Part shown: piece by piece, positions 1-6,025 of the stretch
Layout of the letters: each line of letters begins with the position of its first letter
Numbering within the stretch: position 1 is the stretch's first letter
Assembly: GCA_030669525.1 (NCBI GenBank)
Contig: DAOVDO010000025.1
Location: 1 to 9,572, forward strand
Length of the DNA stretch: 9,572 nucleotides
DNA from: Dehalococcoidia bacterium
GTDB taxonomy: Bacteria; Chloroflexota; Dehalococcoidia; GIF9; AB-539-J10
Reading direction: 5' to 3'
The notes under the pieces: model-generated
Told to the model about the DNA's origin: nothing
The model's database searches: none
The model's input: only the letters and a program-made list of their open reading frames with translations
Made by a program: the position numbers and the translations under genes

Positions 1-427
1 CCAGTACACCAACCCCGATGATAATGCCACCCAGTTTGTTAACAGCGTCTATAACCTCAGTGATGGAGCTACCAGTAGTCAAGACATCATCAACAATCAG
101 GACACGGTCACCAGGATTGATGGTAAGTCCACGCCGAAAAACTCTTTCCTTGTCTTCTTTCTCGGCGAACATACCTTTTACGCCCAGTTGCCTGGCAACT
201 TCAAAGGCGATGATAATGCCACCGGTAGTTGGTCCAACAACTACCTGGACTTTGTCTTCTTTGAAATGCTCAGCGATGAACTGGCAGAGCCTTTCGGTAT
301 AATTGGGGTATTGCAAAACACGGAATTTTTCCCAGTATACTGGTGAGTGCAGGCCTGAAGTTAGCAGAAAATGCCCCTCCAGTATAGCCCCAGCGTCTTT
401 GAAGATTTGCATTACTTCGTTGGACAT
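1..427 (-). CDS. pyrE: Orotate phosphoribosyltransferase, 3' end beyond the window
   Basis: Enzyme of de novo pyrimidine synthesis; it joins orotate to PRPP to give orotidine 5'-phosphate in the cytoplasm. Reading the minus strand from ATG at 427 gives 142 codons with no stop before the left edge, so the C-terminal part is missing. The N-terminus contains GAILEGHFLLTSGLHSPVYW (residues 13-32), the typical OPRTase opening. A type I PRTase PRPP loop, VLIVDDVLTTGSS, lies at residues 109-121 with the Asp-Asp pair at 113-114. The ATG overlaps the 3' end of lepB by 16 bases. A second in-frame ATG at 412 forms a TAATG junction with the lepB stop. I prefer 427 because family members usually have a few residues before this helix, but neither start has a clear Shine-Dalgarno site. 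Translational coupling to lepB is likely. Family assignment is firm; the exact start is not. Confidence 0.9.
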   Translation of the reverse strand, partial: MSNEVMQIFKDAGAILEGHFLLTSGLHSPVYWEKFRVLQYPNYTERLCQFIAEHFKEDKVQVVVGPTTGGIIIAFEVARQLGVKGMFAEKEDKERVFRRGLTINPGDRVLIVDDVLTTGSSITEVIDAVNKLGGIIIGVGVL

Positions 428-993
428 AGCATTTTCATAGTCAAGCTAAGTTTGCCAAACTTCGCCTCCTGTTTGCCTGTATCTATCTTATAGTGTTCTA
501 TCAGTCTCCACTTTTGAGGTGGCCAGTAAGTGAGCCAGGCTTTACCAACGATATTCTCACAAGGCACTGTCCAGCCTTTATGAGAGTCAGCGCTATTATT
601 GCGATTGTCACCGAGAACAAAGTAATGGTCGGCGGGGATTTCCTCGAGGGGAAAAGAGTAGTGCGGTGCCTCGAAGGTATAGTTCTCGACTAAAGGCGTA
701 TTGTTTACAAACACAAAGCCGTCCTTAATTTCTATGGTGTCACCAGGTAGAGCAATGATTCGCTTGATAAGGTCAGCGTTCGGGTTTTGTGGGGAATGGA
801 AGACGATTACCTCACCGCGTTTTGGGGGATGGAAGAAATAAGCGATTTTACTGACTATAATATACTCGCTAGGTTGAACATTGGGCAACATGCATGAGCC
901 ATATACTTTGAAGCTGCCCACTGTGATTTGAAAGAGAGCAAAAAACGCTAGACCGGCAAGAAGAGGTGCAATGATGTCGCGAACAAATCTCAT
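412..993 (-). CDS. lepB: Signal peptidase I with Cys at the nucleophile position
   Basis: Membrane-anchored protease that removes signal peptides from exported proteins, 193 residues, close to the short Gram-positive-type SPase I. One N-terminal membrane segment spans about residues 7-26. The catalytic region follows: VYGSCMLPN (30-38) aligns with the family box VxGxSMxPT, so the serine nucleophile position holds Cys34, with Ser33 just before it. The general-base lysine is present as Lys77 in IKRIIALPGD, and the last conserved box is GDNRNNSADS (128-137). All other family boxes look intact. The ATG at 993 has no Shine-Dalgarno site, and a possible promoter leaves only a few bases of leader. 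pyrE follows with an overlapping start, so the two are probably cotranscribed. From general knowledge a Ser-to-Cys change at this position can retain activity in LepB, so I infer a working Cys/Lys dyad rather than a dead enzyme. Confidence 0.9.
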   Translation of the reverse strand: MRFVRDIIAPLLAGLAFFALFQITVGSFKVYGSCMLPNVQPSEYIIVSKIAYFFHPPKRGEVIVFHSPQNPNADLIKRIIALPGDTIEIKDGFVFVNNTPLVENYTFEAPHYSFPLEEIPADHYFVLGDNRNNSADSHKGWTVPCENIVGKAWLTYWPPQKWRLIEHYKIDTGKQEAKFGKLSLTMKMLCPTK

Positions 994-1005
994 CAGTTTG
1001 TCACA

Positions 1006-1034
1006 ATTATAACTTTGTGTTAAGTGCTTGTTAT
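1006..1034 (-). promoter_or_regulatory. Possible lepB-pyrE promoter
   Basis: On the minus strand there is a perfect TATAAT (1006-1011), a 17-bp spacer and ATAACA (1029-1034; 4 of 6 matches to TTGACA). Predicted initiation would be near position 999, only about six bases before the lepB ATG at 993, so the message would be nearly leaderless. That agrees with the missing Shine-Dalgarno site. A second TATAAT at 1033-1038 has a poor -35 box. AT-rich sequence makes chance matches likely. Confidence 0.35.
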
Positions 1035-1215
1035 TATATTCTATATGAGTTTTTTATGCTATCTCTGGTGTAAACTAAAAGGTCAATTTGTCGTTATATA
1101 CAATGGTTATTGCTGGCTATACAATGTCGATTATAGCAAGAGGTGATGTTTATGAATGGGTAAGAAAAGTGACTGTATGTGAAAAGTAAGTGATAATGAA
1201 TTGAAGGAGGGTTAA

Positions 1216-2019
1216 ATGAGAAGGTTTTGGTTATTGCTATGCAGTTTGATATTACCTGTAATTCTGGTGGGGGTTGGTGGTTGTGCGCCTGGGGAGGTTG
1301 AGCGGGACTCCTTGCCTTCTGTTTCTGCCTGGATGGAAGCAGGAGAGTTGGGCTATCACTTTTGTATCATTGGTCGCCAGCAGAACGTTGGCTTATGGGT
1401 AACTGGTGAAGGCAAGGTAACAGCAGTTCCTGACATTACTTTGCTGCGTCTCGGGATAGAGGCTGAGGCAAATAGTGTGGCTGAAGCACAGCGAGAGGCG
1501 GCTGAGGCTACGGATAAGGTCGTTAAGGTGCTGAAGAATAGCGGTGTATCCGAAAAGGATACTCAAACGCAGCGGTTTAGCATCTACCCGGTGCGGAGGT
1601 GGCTTGATGAAGAGAATAGGGAGGAGATTATTGGCTATCGGGTGACTAATATGGTGGTTGCTAAGATAAGGGAAATAGACAAAACTGGTACTATTATCGA
1701 TGCCGTGGCTGAAGCTGGCGGTGACCTCACTCGGATTGAGGATATAAGCTTTACTATTGATGACCCGACTCCTTACTATAATGAGGCACGGGAGAAGGCG
1801 ATAGAGGATGCTATGGCAAAAGCCAGGCAAATGGCTGGGGTAGCTGGTATCAAGCTGGGTAAGCTGCTCTGTATTTCTGAGGGTACTGCTTATGTGCCAC
1901 CAATAAGGGATAACATTTATAAGATGGAGGCTGCAGTTCCACCTCCTTCAACAACTCCTATTAGCCTTGGAGAACTGGAGTTTCAACTTACCGTCCAGAT
2001 GGTTTATGAAATTGACTGA
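1216..2019 (+). CDS. SIMPL-domain (DUF541) lipoprotein
   Basis: Predicted surface lipoprotein of 267 residues. The N-terminus is a lipoprotein signal: MRR, a hydrophobic stretch at 4-20, and a lipobox ending VGGC with the lipidated Cys at 23. After a linker, GLWVTGEGKV (59-68) begins a SIMPL domain running to the C-terminus. It has the usual pattern of a beta strand (ITLLRLGIEAEA), a long Ala/Glu-rich helix with KVLKNSGVSEKDTQTQ, and a late helix AREKAIEDAMAKARQMA before GIKLGKL. This matches the family in length and order. The molecular role of most SIMPL proteins is unknown, with links to envelope stress or periplasmic assemblies, so no specific function is given. GGAGGG at 1205-1210 places the ATG well. 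The gene is divergent from lepB and separated from ribD by 123 bp, so it is probably its own transcription unit. Confidence 0.85.
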   Translation: MRRFWLLLCSLILPVILVGVGGCAPGEVERDSLPSVSAWMEAGELGYHFCIIGRQQNVGLWVTGEGKVTAVPDITLLRLGIEAEANSVAEAQREAAEATDKVVKVLKNSGVSEKDTQTQRFSIYPVRRWLDEENREEIIGYRVTNMVVAKIREIDKTGTIIDAVAEAGGDLTRIEDISFTIDDPTPYYNEAREKAIEDAMAKARQMAGVAGIKLGKLLCISEGTAYVPPIRDNIYKMEAAVPPPSTTPISLGELEFQLTVQMVYEID

Positions 2020-2077
2020 GCCAGGATAATCTTTTAAGCCTCTTCCTAACGGAGTGGGCTTCTTACATTGAGTTTGT

Positions 2078-2107
2078 TTGCACTTTTGAAAAGCTTGGTG
2101 CTACAAT
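2078..2107 (+). promoter_or_regulatory. Possible promoter of the rib operon (extended -10)
   Basis: TACAAT at 2102-2107 is preceded by TG plus one base (2099-2101), an extended -10 element. TTGCAC lies at 2078-2083 with an 18-bp spacer. The -35 match is modest. Initiation would be near 2114, leaving about 30 bases before the ribD GTG, too little room for an FMN riboswitch. Confidence 0.4.
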
Positions 2108-2142
2108 GTGGCATCGAAGCTATGATGCTTTAGGGGTAATAA

Positions 2143-3255
2143 GTGTTAGCTCGACCTATAAATTTCATGGAGAGTGCTTTATCGCTGGCTAAGCTGGCTT
2201 TGGGTTACACTAGTCCTAACCCGGCAGTGGGAGCTGTGGTTGTTAGGGATGGGGTAGTTGTTGGTTTAGGGCATACGCAGCCAGCAGGCTCAGTTCATGC
2301 TGAAGTGATGGCGCTTCAGCAAGCTGGAGACAGGGCTAGAGGAGCAATGATGTGGGTTACCTTAGAGCCTTGTTGCCATCATGGGCGTACTCCTCCCTGT
2401 ACTGAGTCCATAATTAATGCTGGTATTTCTGAAGTCCATATGGCATTACTTGACCCCAATCCTTTAGTTTCAGGGAAAGGATTGAGGATGTTGGAGGAGG
2501 CTGGCGTAAAGACCTTTGTTGGCGAGTATGAGGAGAAAGCGCGGGAGATAAATGAAGGTTACATTAAATTTATTACTACGGGTTTGCCTTTTGTTATTGC
2601 TAAGTTTGCCATGAGCCTCGATGGTAAAATTGCTACTCAAAATGGTGATTCTAAGTGGATAAGTGGTGATGAGGCGAGGAATTTTGTTCATTATCTGCGC
2701 CATATAGTTGATGCTGTTATGGTGGGGGCAAATACTGTACTTATTGATGACCCACAGCTTTCAGCAAGAGGGTGCAGTGGCAAGGGAGGCAAAGCTAAGC
2801 TGCAGCCGTTGAGGGTAATTGTTGATGGTAAGGGACGGACGCCACTATCATCTCGAGTTTTTAAAGAACCAGGAAAAACTCTTATTGCCGTAGCTAAACC
2901 TTTTGACGCAAAGAAGGCGGATGAGCTCAGGAAGGCTGGTGCTGAAGTTGCAGAATTATCGGCTGAGCGGGGTGTAATAGATTTGGCTGAGTTACTGGGG
3001 CTGCTGGGAAAACGGCAGATTACCAGTGTTCTTGTGGAAGGGGGGAGCGGTCTCTTTGGTTCGCTGTTCGACCGCGGTCTGGTAGATAAAGTTCTGGCTT
3101 TTGTTTCGCCAATAATAGTTGGGGGGGATGGAGCCAAGAGTGCTGTAGGTGGTCGGGGAGTTGATATGGTTGCTGAAGCATTGCGTCTGGGTCGAGTGAA
3201 GATAACTGAGTTTGGTGGCGACGTTTTGATTGGTGGATATTTAGGTGGCGAGTAG
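2143..3255 (+). CDS. ribD: Bifunctional riboflavin deaminase/reductase RibD
   Basis: Catalyses two cytoplasmic steps of riboflavin synthesis: deamination of the diaminopyrimidine ring, then reduction of the ribosyl side chain. It has 370 residues, normal for the fused enzyme. The deaminase domain (about 5-145) has the zinc site: HAE with His52 and the catalytic Glu54, then PCCHHGRTPPC with Cys77 and Cys86. The reductase domain (about 147-370) starts FVIAKFAMSLDGKIA and contains DAVMVGANTVLIDDPQL and LVEGGSGLFGSLFDRGLVD, typical for the NADPH-dependent half. I keep the GTG start because AGGGG at 2132-2136 lies six bases upstream. An in-frame ATG at 2167 (residue 9) is the alternative and also fits the family. 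It is first in the operon, and ribE starts one base after its stop. Confidence 0.95.
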   Translation: MLARPINFMESALSLAKLALGYTSPNPAVGAVVVRDGVVVGLGHTQPAGSVHAEVMALQQAGDRARGAMMWVTLEPCCHHGRTPPCTESIINAGISEVHMALLDPNPLVSGKGLRMLEEAGVKTFVGEYEEKAREINEGYIKFITTGLPFVIAKFAMSLDGKIATQNGDSKWISGDEARNFVHYLRHIVDAVMVGANTVLIDDPQLSARGCSGKGGKAKLQPLRVIVDGKGRTPLSSRVFKEPGKTLIAVAKPFDAKKADELRKAGAEVAELSAERGVIDLAELLGLLGKRQITSVLVEGGSGLFGSLFDRGLVDKVLAFVSPIIVGGDGAKSAVGGRGVDMVAEALRLGRVKITEFGGDVLIGGYLGGE

Positions 3256-3256
3256 A

Positions 3257-3889
3257 ATGTTTACCGGAATAGTTGAAGAGGTTGGCGTAGTTAGGGGAAC
3301 AAGCTCTGGTTGTCTGGTCATTGGGGCGAAAAAGGTGCTGGAGGATACTAGACCAGGTGATAGCATAGCTATTAATGGAGCTTGCCTGACAGTGACTTCG
3401 ATAAATAGCGATGACTTTTCTGTTGATACTATGCCCGAGACATTTCGACGCACCAATCTTGGCAGGCTTCATTATGGTGACTTGGTGAATTTAGAGAGGG
3501 CTATGTTGGCTGGCGGTCGTTTTGGAGGTCATCTGGTACAGGGACATGTGGATGGCACCGGCAAAGTCATGGCTTTAATGCCTGAAGAAGAAGCTGTTAT
3601 TGCCAGAATTTCAGCACCTGCTGAGCTGATGCCTTACATGGTAAATAAGGGCTTCATCGCGGTTGATGGCGTTAGTCTCACTGTTACTGATTACGATGAT
3701 TTTTCATTTTCAGTTTCCCTGGTAGCTTATACTTGTCAAAACACCACTTTGGGCAGCAGGAGGCCCGGTGACATAGTTAATCTTGAGGTAGATGTTTTTG
3801 CTAAGTATGTGGAACGGCTTAATCAAGGGAGTAGGCGTGGTGTCACGCTAGATTTTCTTGAAGAGCATGGTTTTTTGAAAGTGCGGTAA
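3257..3889 (+). CDS. ribE: Riboflavin synthase alpha chain
   Basis: Dismutates two molecules of 6,7-dimethyl-8-ribityllumazine to riboflavin plus the pyrimidine precursor; acts in the cytoplasm as a trimer. It has 210 residues and two homologous lumazine-binding barrels. The internal duplication is visible as SIAINGACLTVTS (around 36-48) and FIAVDGVSLTVTD (around 133-145). The protein opens with MFTGIVEEVG, the near-invariant N-terminus of the family, which fixes the ATG at 3257. A GTG at 3245 would add four residues and overlap ribD and is not preferred. AGGTGG at 3243-3248, inside the end of ribD, serves as Shine-Dalgarno, so translation is probably coupled to ribD. ribBA follows after six bases. 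Confidence 0.95.
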   Translation: MFTGIVEEVGVVRGTSSGCLVIGAKKVLEDTRPGDSIAINGACLTVTSINSDDFSVDTMPETFRRTNLGRLHYGDLVNLERAMLAGGRFGGHLVQGHVDGTGKVMALMPEEEAVIARISAPAELMPYMVNKGFIAVDGVSLTVTDYDDFSFSVSLVAYTCQNTTLGSRRPGDIVNLEVDVFAKYVERLNQGSRRGVTLDFLEEHGFLKVR

Positions 3890-3895
3890 AGTTAT

Positions 3896-5113
3896 ATGAC
3901 GTTAGCTACTATTCCAGAGGCAATCGAAGACATAAAAGCGGGCAAATTCGTTATTATTGTTGATGATGAGAACCGTGAGAATGAAGGCGACCTAGGGATA
4001 GCTGCGGAGAAGGTCACTTCGGAAGCAATTAATTTTATGTCGAAACATGGTCGAGGTCTAATTTGTATGCCTATAATCGGTCAGAGATTAGATGAGCTGG
4101 AAATTCCGCCTATGGTTCGGGAGAACACCTCGAAATTTTCCACGGCCTTTAGTGTATCTGTCGAAGCTAAACATAAAACGTCTAGTGGTGTTTCTGCTCA
4201 GGACCGAGCGGCAACTGTAAGAGCCATAATTGACCCCGATACTAAGCCTGATGATATAGCTCGTCCTGGGCATATGTTTCCTCTCCGGGCGAGGGAGGGT
4301 GGTGTGCTGGTGCGAGCTGGGCATACTGAGGCTGCGGTAGATTTAGCTAGACTGGCTGGGCTTTACCCGGCTGGCGTTATTTGTGAGATTATGAACGAAG
4401 ATGGCAGTATGGCTCGTTTACCTCAACTTGAAATTATGGCAGCTGAGTTTGGAATTAAAATTGTGAGTATAGCTGACCTGATTGCCTATCGCCGTCGCCA
4501 CGATAAGTTGGTGCAGAGAGTAGCTGAGGCTCAGTTGCCTACTAAGTATGGTGAATTCGTCACTATCGCTTATAAGAGCAAGGTTGACCCGGATGAACAT
4601 GTAGCTCTGGTTAAAGGTGACATATCTGGTGATGAGCCAGTGCTGGTGCGAGTTCATAGCGAGTGTCTTACCGGCGATGTTTTTGATAGTTTGCGCTGTG
4701 ATTGTGGTGAACAGATTGCGTTGGCAATGCAAAAGATTGCTGACGAGGGGTGCGGCGTCTTTTTGTATATGAGACAGGAGGGTAGAGGAATCGGCTTGCA
4801 TAATAAGCTGAAGGCTTACGCTCTTCAAGATCAGGGGTTGGATACCGTGGAGGCTAATATTGCGCTAGGCTTTGACGCTGATTTGAGAGATTACGGGATT
4901 GGAGCCCAGATTTTAGCTGACCTGGGTTTACATAAGATTCGGCTGCTGACTAATAATCCTAAAAAGGTAATCGGGCTGGAGAGTTATGGACTCGAGATAG
5001 TGGAAACTGTGAATTTGATAACATCGCCTACCCCTTACAACCTTGACTATCTCAAGACCAAGCAAAGAAAGATGGGTCACCTGTTGGGAGTGGACGAATC
5101 TACAAAAGCTTGA
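3896..5113 (+). CDS. ribBA: DHBP synthase / GTP cyclohydrolase II fusion
   Basis: Supplies both committed precursors of riboflavin. The N-terminal domain converts ribulose-5-phosphate to 3,4-dihydroxy-2-butanone 4-phosphate; the C-terminal domain opens GTP to the diaminopyrimidine. Length (405) is standard for the fusion. DHBP synthase (about 1-200) shows the acidic metal loop [11 protein letters not shown] near residue 23 and [22 protein letters not shown]. Cyclohydrolase II (about 205-400) has zinc ligands Cys257, Cys268 and Cys270 in [16 protein letters not shown], followed by [19 protein letters not shown] and the late TNNPKKV element. All key residues of both halves are present, so I expect both activities. 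The start has only a weak Shine-Dalgarno match; the six-base gap from ribE suggests coupling. Confidence 0.95.
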   Translation: MTLATIPEAIEDIKAGKFVIIVDDENRENEGDLGIAAEKVTSEAINFMSKHGRGLICMPIIGQRLDELEIPPMVRENTSKFSTAFSVSVEAKHKTSSGVSAQDRAATVRAIIDPDTKPDDIARPGHMFPLRAREGGVLVRAGHTEAAVDLARLAGLYPAGVICEIMNEDGSMARLPQLEIMAAEFGIKIVSIADLIAYRRRHDKLVQRVAEAQLPTKYGEFVTIAYKSKVDPDEHVALVKGDISGDEPVLVRVHSECLTGDVFDSLRCDCGEQIALAMQKIADEGCGVFLYMRQEGRGIGLHNKLKAYALQDQGLDTVEANIALGFDADLRDYGIGAQILADLGLHKIRLLTNNPKKVIGLESYGLEIVETVNLITSPTPYNLDYLKTKQRKMGHLLGVDESTKA

Positions 5114-5137
5114 GTTACAAGTTGAGAGGAGGTTAAT

Positions 5138-5608
5138 ATGGCTGAAAGGTATGAAGGTATGCTACTGGGGGAAGGGCTGAAATTCGGTGTAGTTATTTCT
5201 CGTTTCAATGAGATTATAACTAGTAGGCTGCTCGATGGGGCAAAAGATGCTTTTCTGCGCCACGGTGTCGATGAACAGGATATTGATGTTGCCTGGACGC
5301 CAGGTTGCCTGGAGATTCCTTTGATAGCTAGCAAGCTAGCACAAGCCGGGAAATACAATGCTATTGTTTGCCTTGGAGCTGTAATCCGCGGTGGCACATC
5401 TCACTTTGAGTATGTGGCTTCTGAGGTGAATAGAGGGATTTCTCGGGTGAGCCTGGATGCTGGATTGCCGGTCATCCAAGGCATAATAACTGCCGATACT
5501 TTAGAACAGGCTATTGATAGAGCTGGAGCCAAAGAAGGCAACCGTGGCTTTATGGCAGCATCGAGTGCCATTGAAATGGCGAATCTGCTTAAAGTCATCG
5601 GGCGTTAA
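5138..5608 (+). CDS. ribH: 6,7-dimethyl-8-ribityllumazine synthase
   Basis: Condenses the ribitylaminopyrimidine with dihydroxybutanone phosphate to make the substrate of riboflavin synthase; usually assembles as pentamers or 60-mer capsids. It has 156 residues, typical. The substrate loop [15 protein letters not shown] is at 21-35, TPGCLEIPL at 54-62, and the catalytic His89 in [29 protein letters not shown] follows, with Gln114 where a Phe is common. The phosphate-binding end is [23 protein letters not shown] around 5127-5132 supports the ATG. The gap of 24 bases after ribBA and the shared direction make it the last gene of the operon. Its stop lies only four bases from the convergent neighbour's stop. 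Confidence 0.95.
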   Translation: MAERYEGMLLGEGLKFGVVISRFNEIITSRLLDGAKDAFLRHGVDEQDIDVAWTPGCLEIPLIASKLAQAGKYNAIVCLGAVIRGGTSHFEYVASEVNRGISRVSLDAGLPVIQGIITADTLEQAIDRAGAKEGNRGFMAASSAIEMANLLKVIGR

Positions 5609-5612
5609 GAGA

Positions 5613-5867
5613 TTACTCAGTAATTTTATAAACCTTATCCCCAGGCCTTACTCGGTCAGGTACTTTGATACCAATGGCGTCTCCAGGCTTGCCCTCGGTG
5701 ACATTGACATTATTGATCTGCATGGAATCAATGGTGAGTTCAAGGTCTGTAGTATGCCCCTTGATATGAATCTTGTCGCCGACTTTAAGTGTGTCAGTTA
5801 GTGTGACGCCGGCCACCACAGGCTTGGCGAAGAAATCGCTTACCCGGCCAGTCTCAATTTCTGGCAT
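5613..5867 (-). CDS. EF-Tu domain 2-like small beta-barrel protein
   Basis: An 84-residue protein consisting of almost nothing but a translation-factor domain-2-type barrel. The visible pattern is TGRVSDFFAKPVVAGVTL (6-23), LKVGDKIHIKGHTTD (27-41), DSMQINN (47-53), GKPGDAIGIKVPDRVRPGD (59-77) and a closing strand KVYKITE. The same pattern occurs in domain 2 of elongation factors and in the C-terminal barrel of some U32 peptidases; here it stands alone without GTPase or peptidase. The binding partner is unknown, with RNA or ribosome contact an inference from the fold. A strong Shine-Dalgarno site (AGGAGGT, complement of 5876-5882) and a good promoter make it a real gene. It is convergent with ribH and divergent from the CoA-transferase. 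Confidence 0.75.
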   Translation of the reverse strand: MPEIETGRVSDFFAKPVVAGVTLTDTLKVGDKIHIKGHTTDLELTIDSMQINNVNVTEGKPGDAIGIKVPDRVRPGDKVYKITE

Positions 5868-5901
5868 TTGAAGGTACCTCCTTTCCTCTTCATTTCTATC
5901 T

Positions 5902-5930
5902 AGTATAAGTTTTTGGCTTTAATAAATCAA
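5902..5930 (-). promoter_or_regulatory. Promoter of the small barrel gene
   Basis: On the minus strand, TTGATT (complement of 5925-5930) is separated by 17 bp from TATACT (complement of 5902-5907, 5 of 6 consensus). Initiation would be around 5895, about 28 bases before the start codon, with the Shine-Dalgarno site in between. Confidence 0.6.
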
Positions 5931-5946
5931 TACTATTAGCGGACTG

Positions 5947-5975
5947 TTGACATGCCTACCTATTTATGCTAGCTT
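5947..5975 (+). promoter_or_regulatory. Promoter of the CoA-transferase gene
   Basis: A perfect -35 TTGACA (5947-5952), a 17-bp spacer ending in TGC (an extended -10 signature), then a weak -10 TAGCTT (5970-5975). The -10 lies inside the palindrome at 5968-5986, so occupancy of the palindrome would block polymerase. Initiation would be near 5982, about 44 bases upstream of the ATG at 6026. Confidence 0.5.
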
Positions 5976-5986
5976 ACCAAGCTAGC
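5968..5986. promoter_or_regulatory. Perfect palindrome, candidate repressor operator
   Basis: GCTAGCTT (5968-5975) and its exact reverse complement AAGCTAGC (5979-5986) flank the three bases ACC. It covers the -10 region of the CoA-transferase promoter. There is no T-run after it, so a terminator is unlikely. A dimeric repressor site is the simplest reading; a short hairpin in the 5' leader is the alternative. Confidence 0.45.
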
Positions 5987-6025
5987 CCAGGATTATCTAT
6001 ATCAACTTTTGACGGGGTTATCTAA

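Noticed and set aside
18..302. Plus-strand 94-codon frame
   Set aside because: Antisense to pyrE, whose conserved PRPP loop shows the minus strand is coding.
1146..1163. Five-codon frame upstream of the SIMPL gene as leader peptide
   Set aside because: Too short, without attenuator-like hairpins or informative codons.
2037..2062. AAGCC / GGCTT inverted repeat after the SIMPL gene as terminator
   Set aside because: The stem is only five pairs with a long loop and no T-run follows, so it does not meet the pattern of an intrinsic terminator.
3020..3472. Two minus-strand frames across the ribD-ribE junction
   Set aside because: They cross two well-conserved plus-strand genes, lack start signals and have biased composition typical of shadow frames.
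5327..5340. GCTAGCAAGCTAGC repeat within ribH, similar to the operator candidate
   Set aside because: It encodes conserved-context residues of ribH and is not at a promoter, so the resemblance is probably chance.
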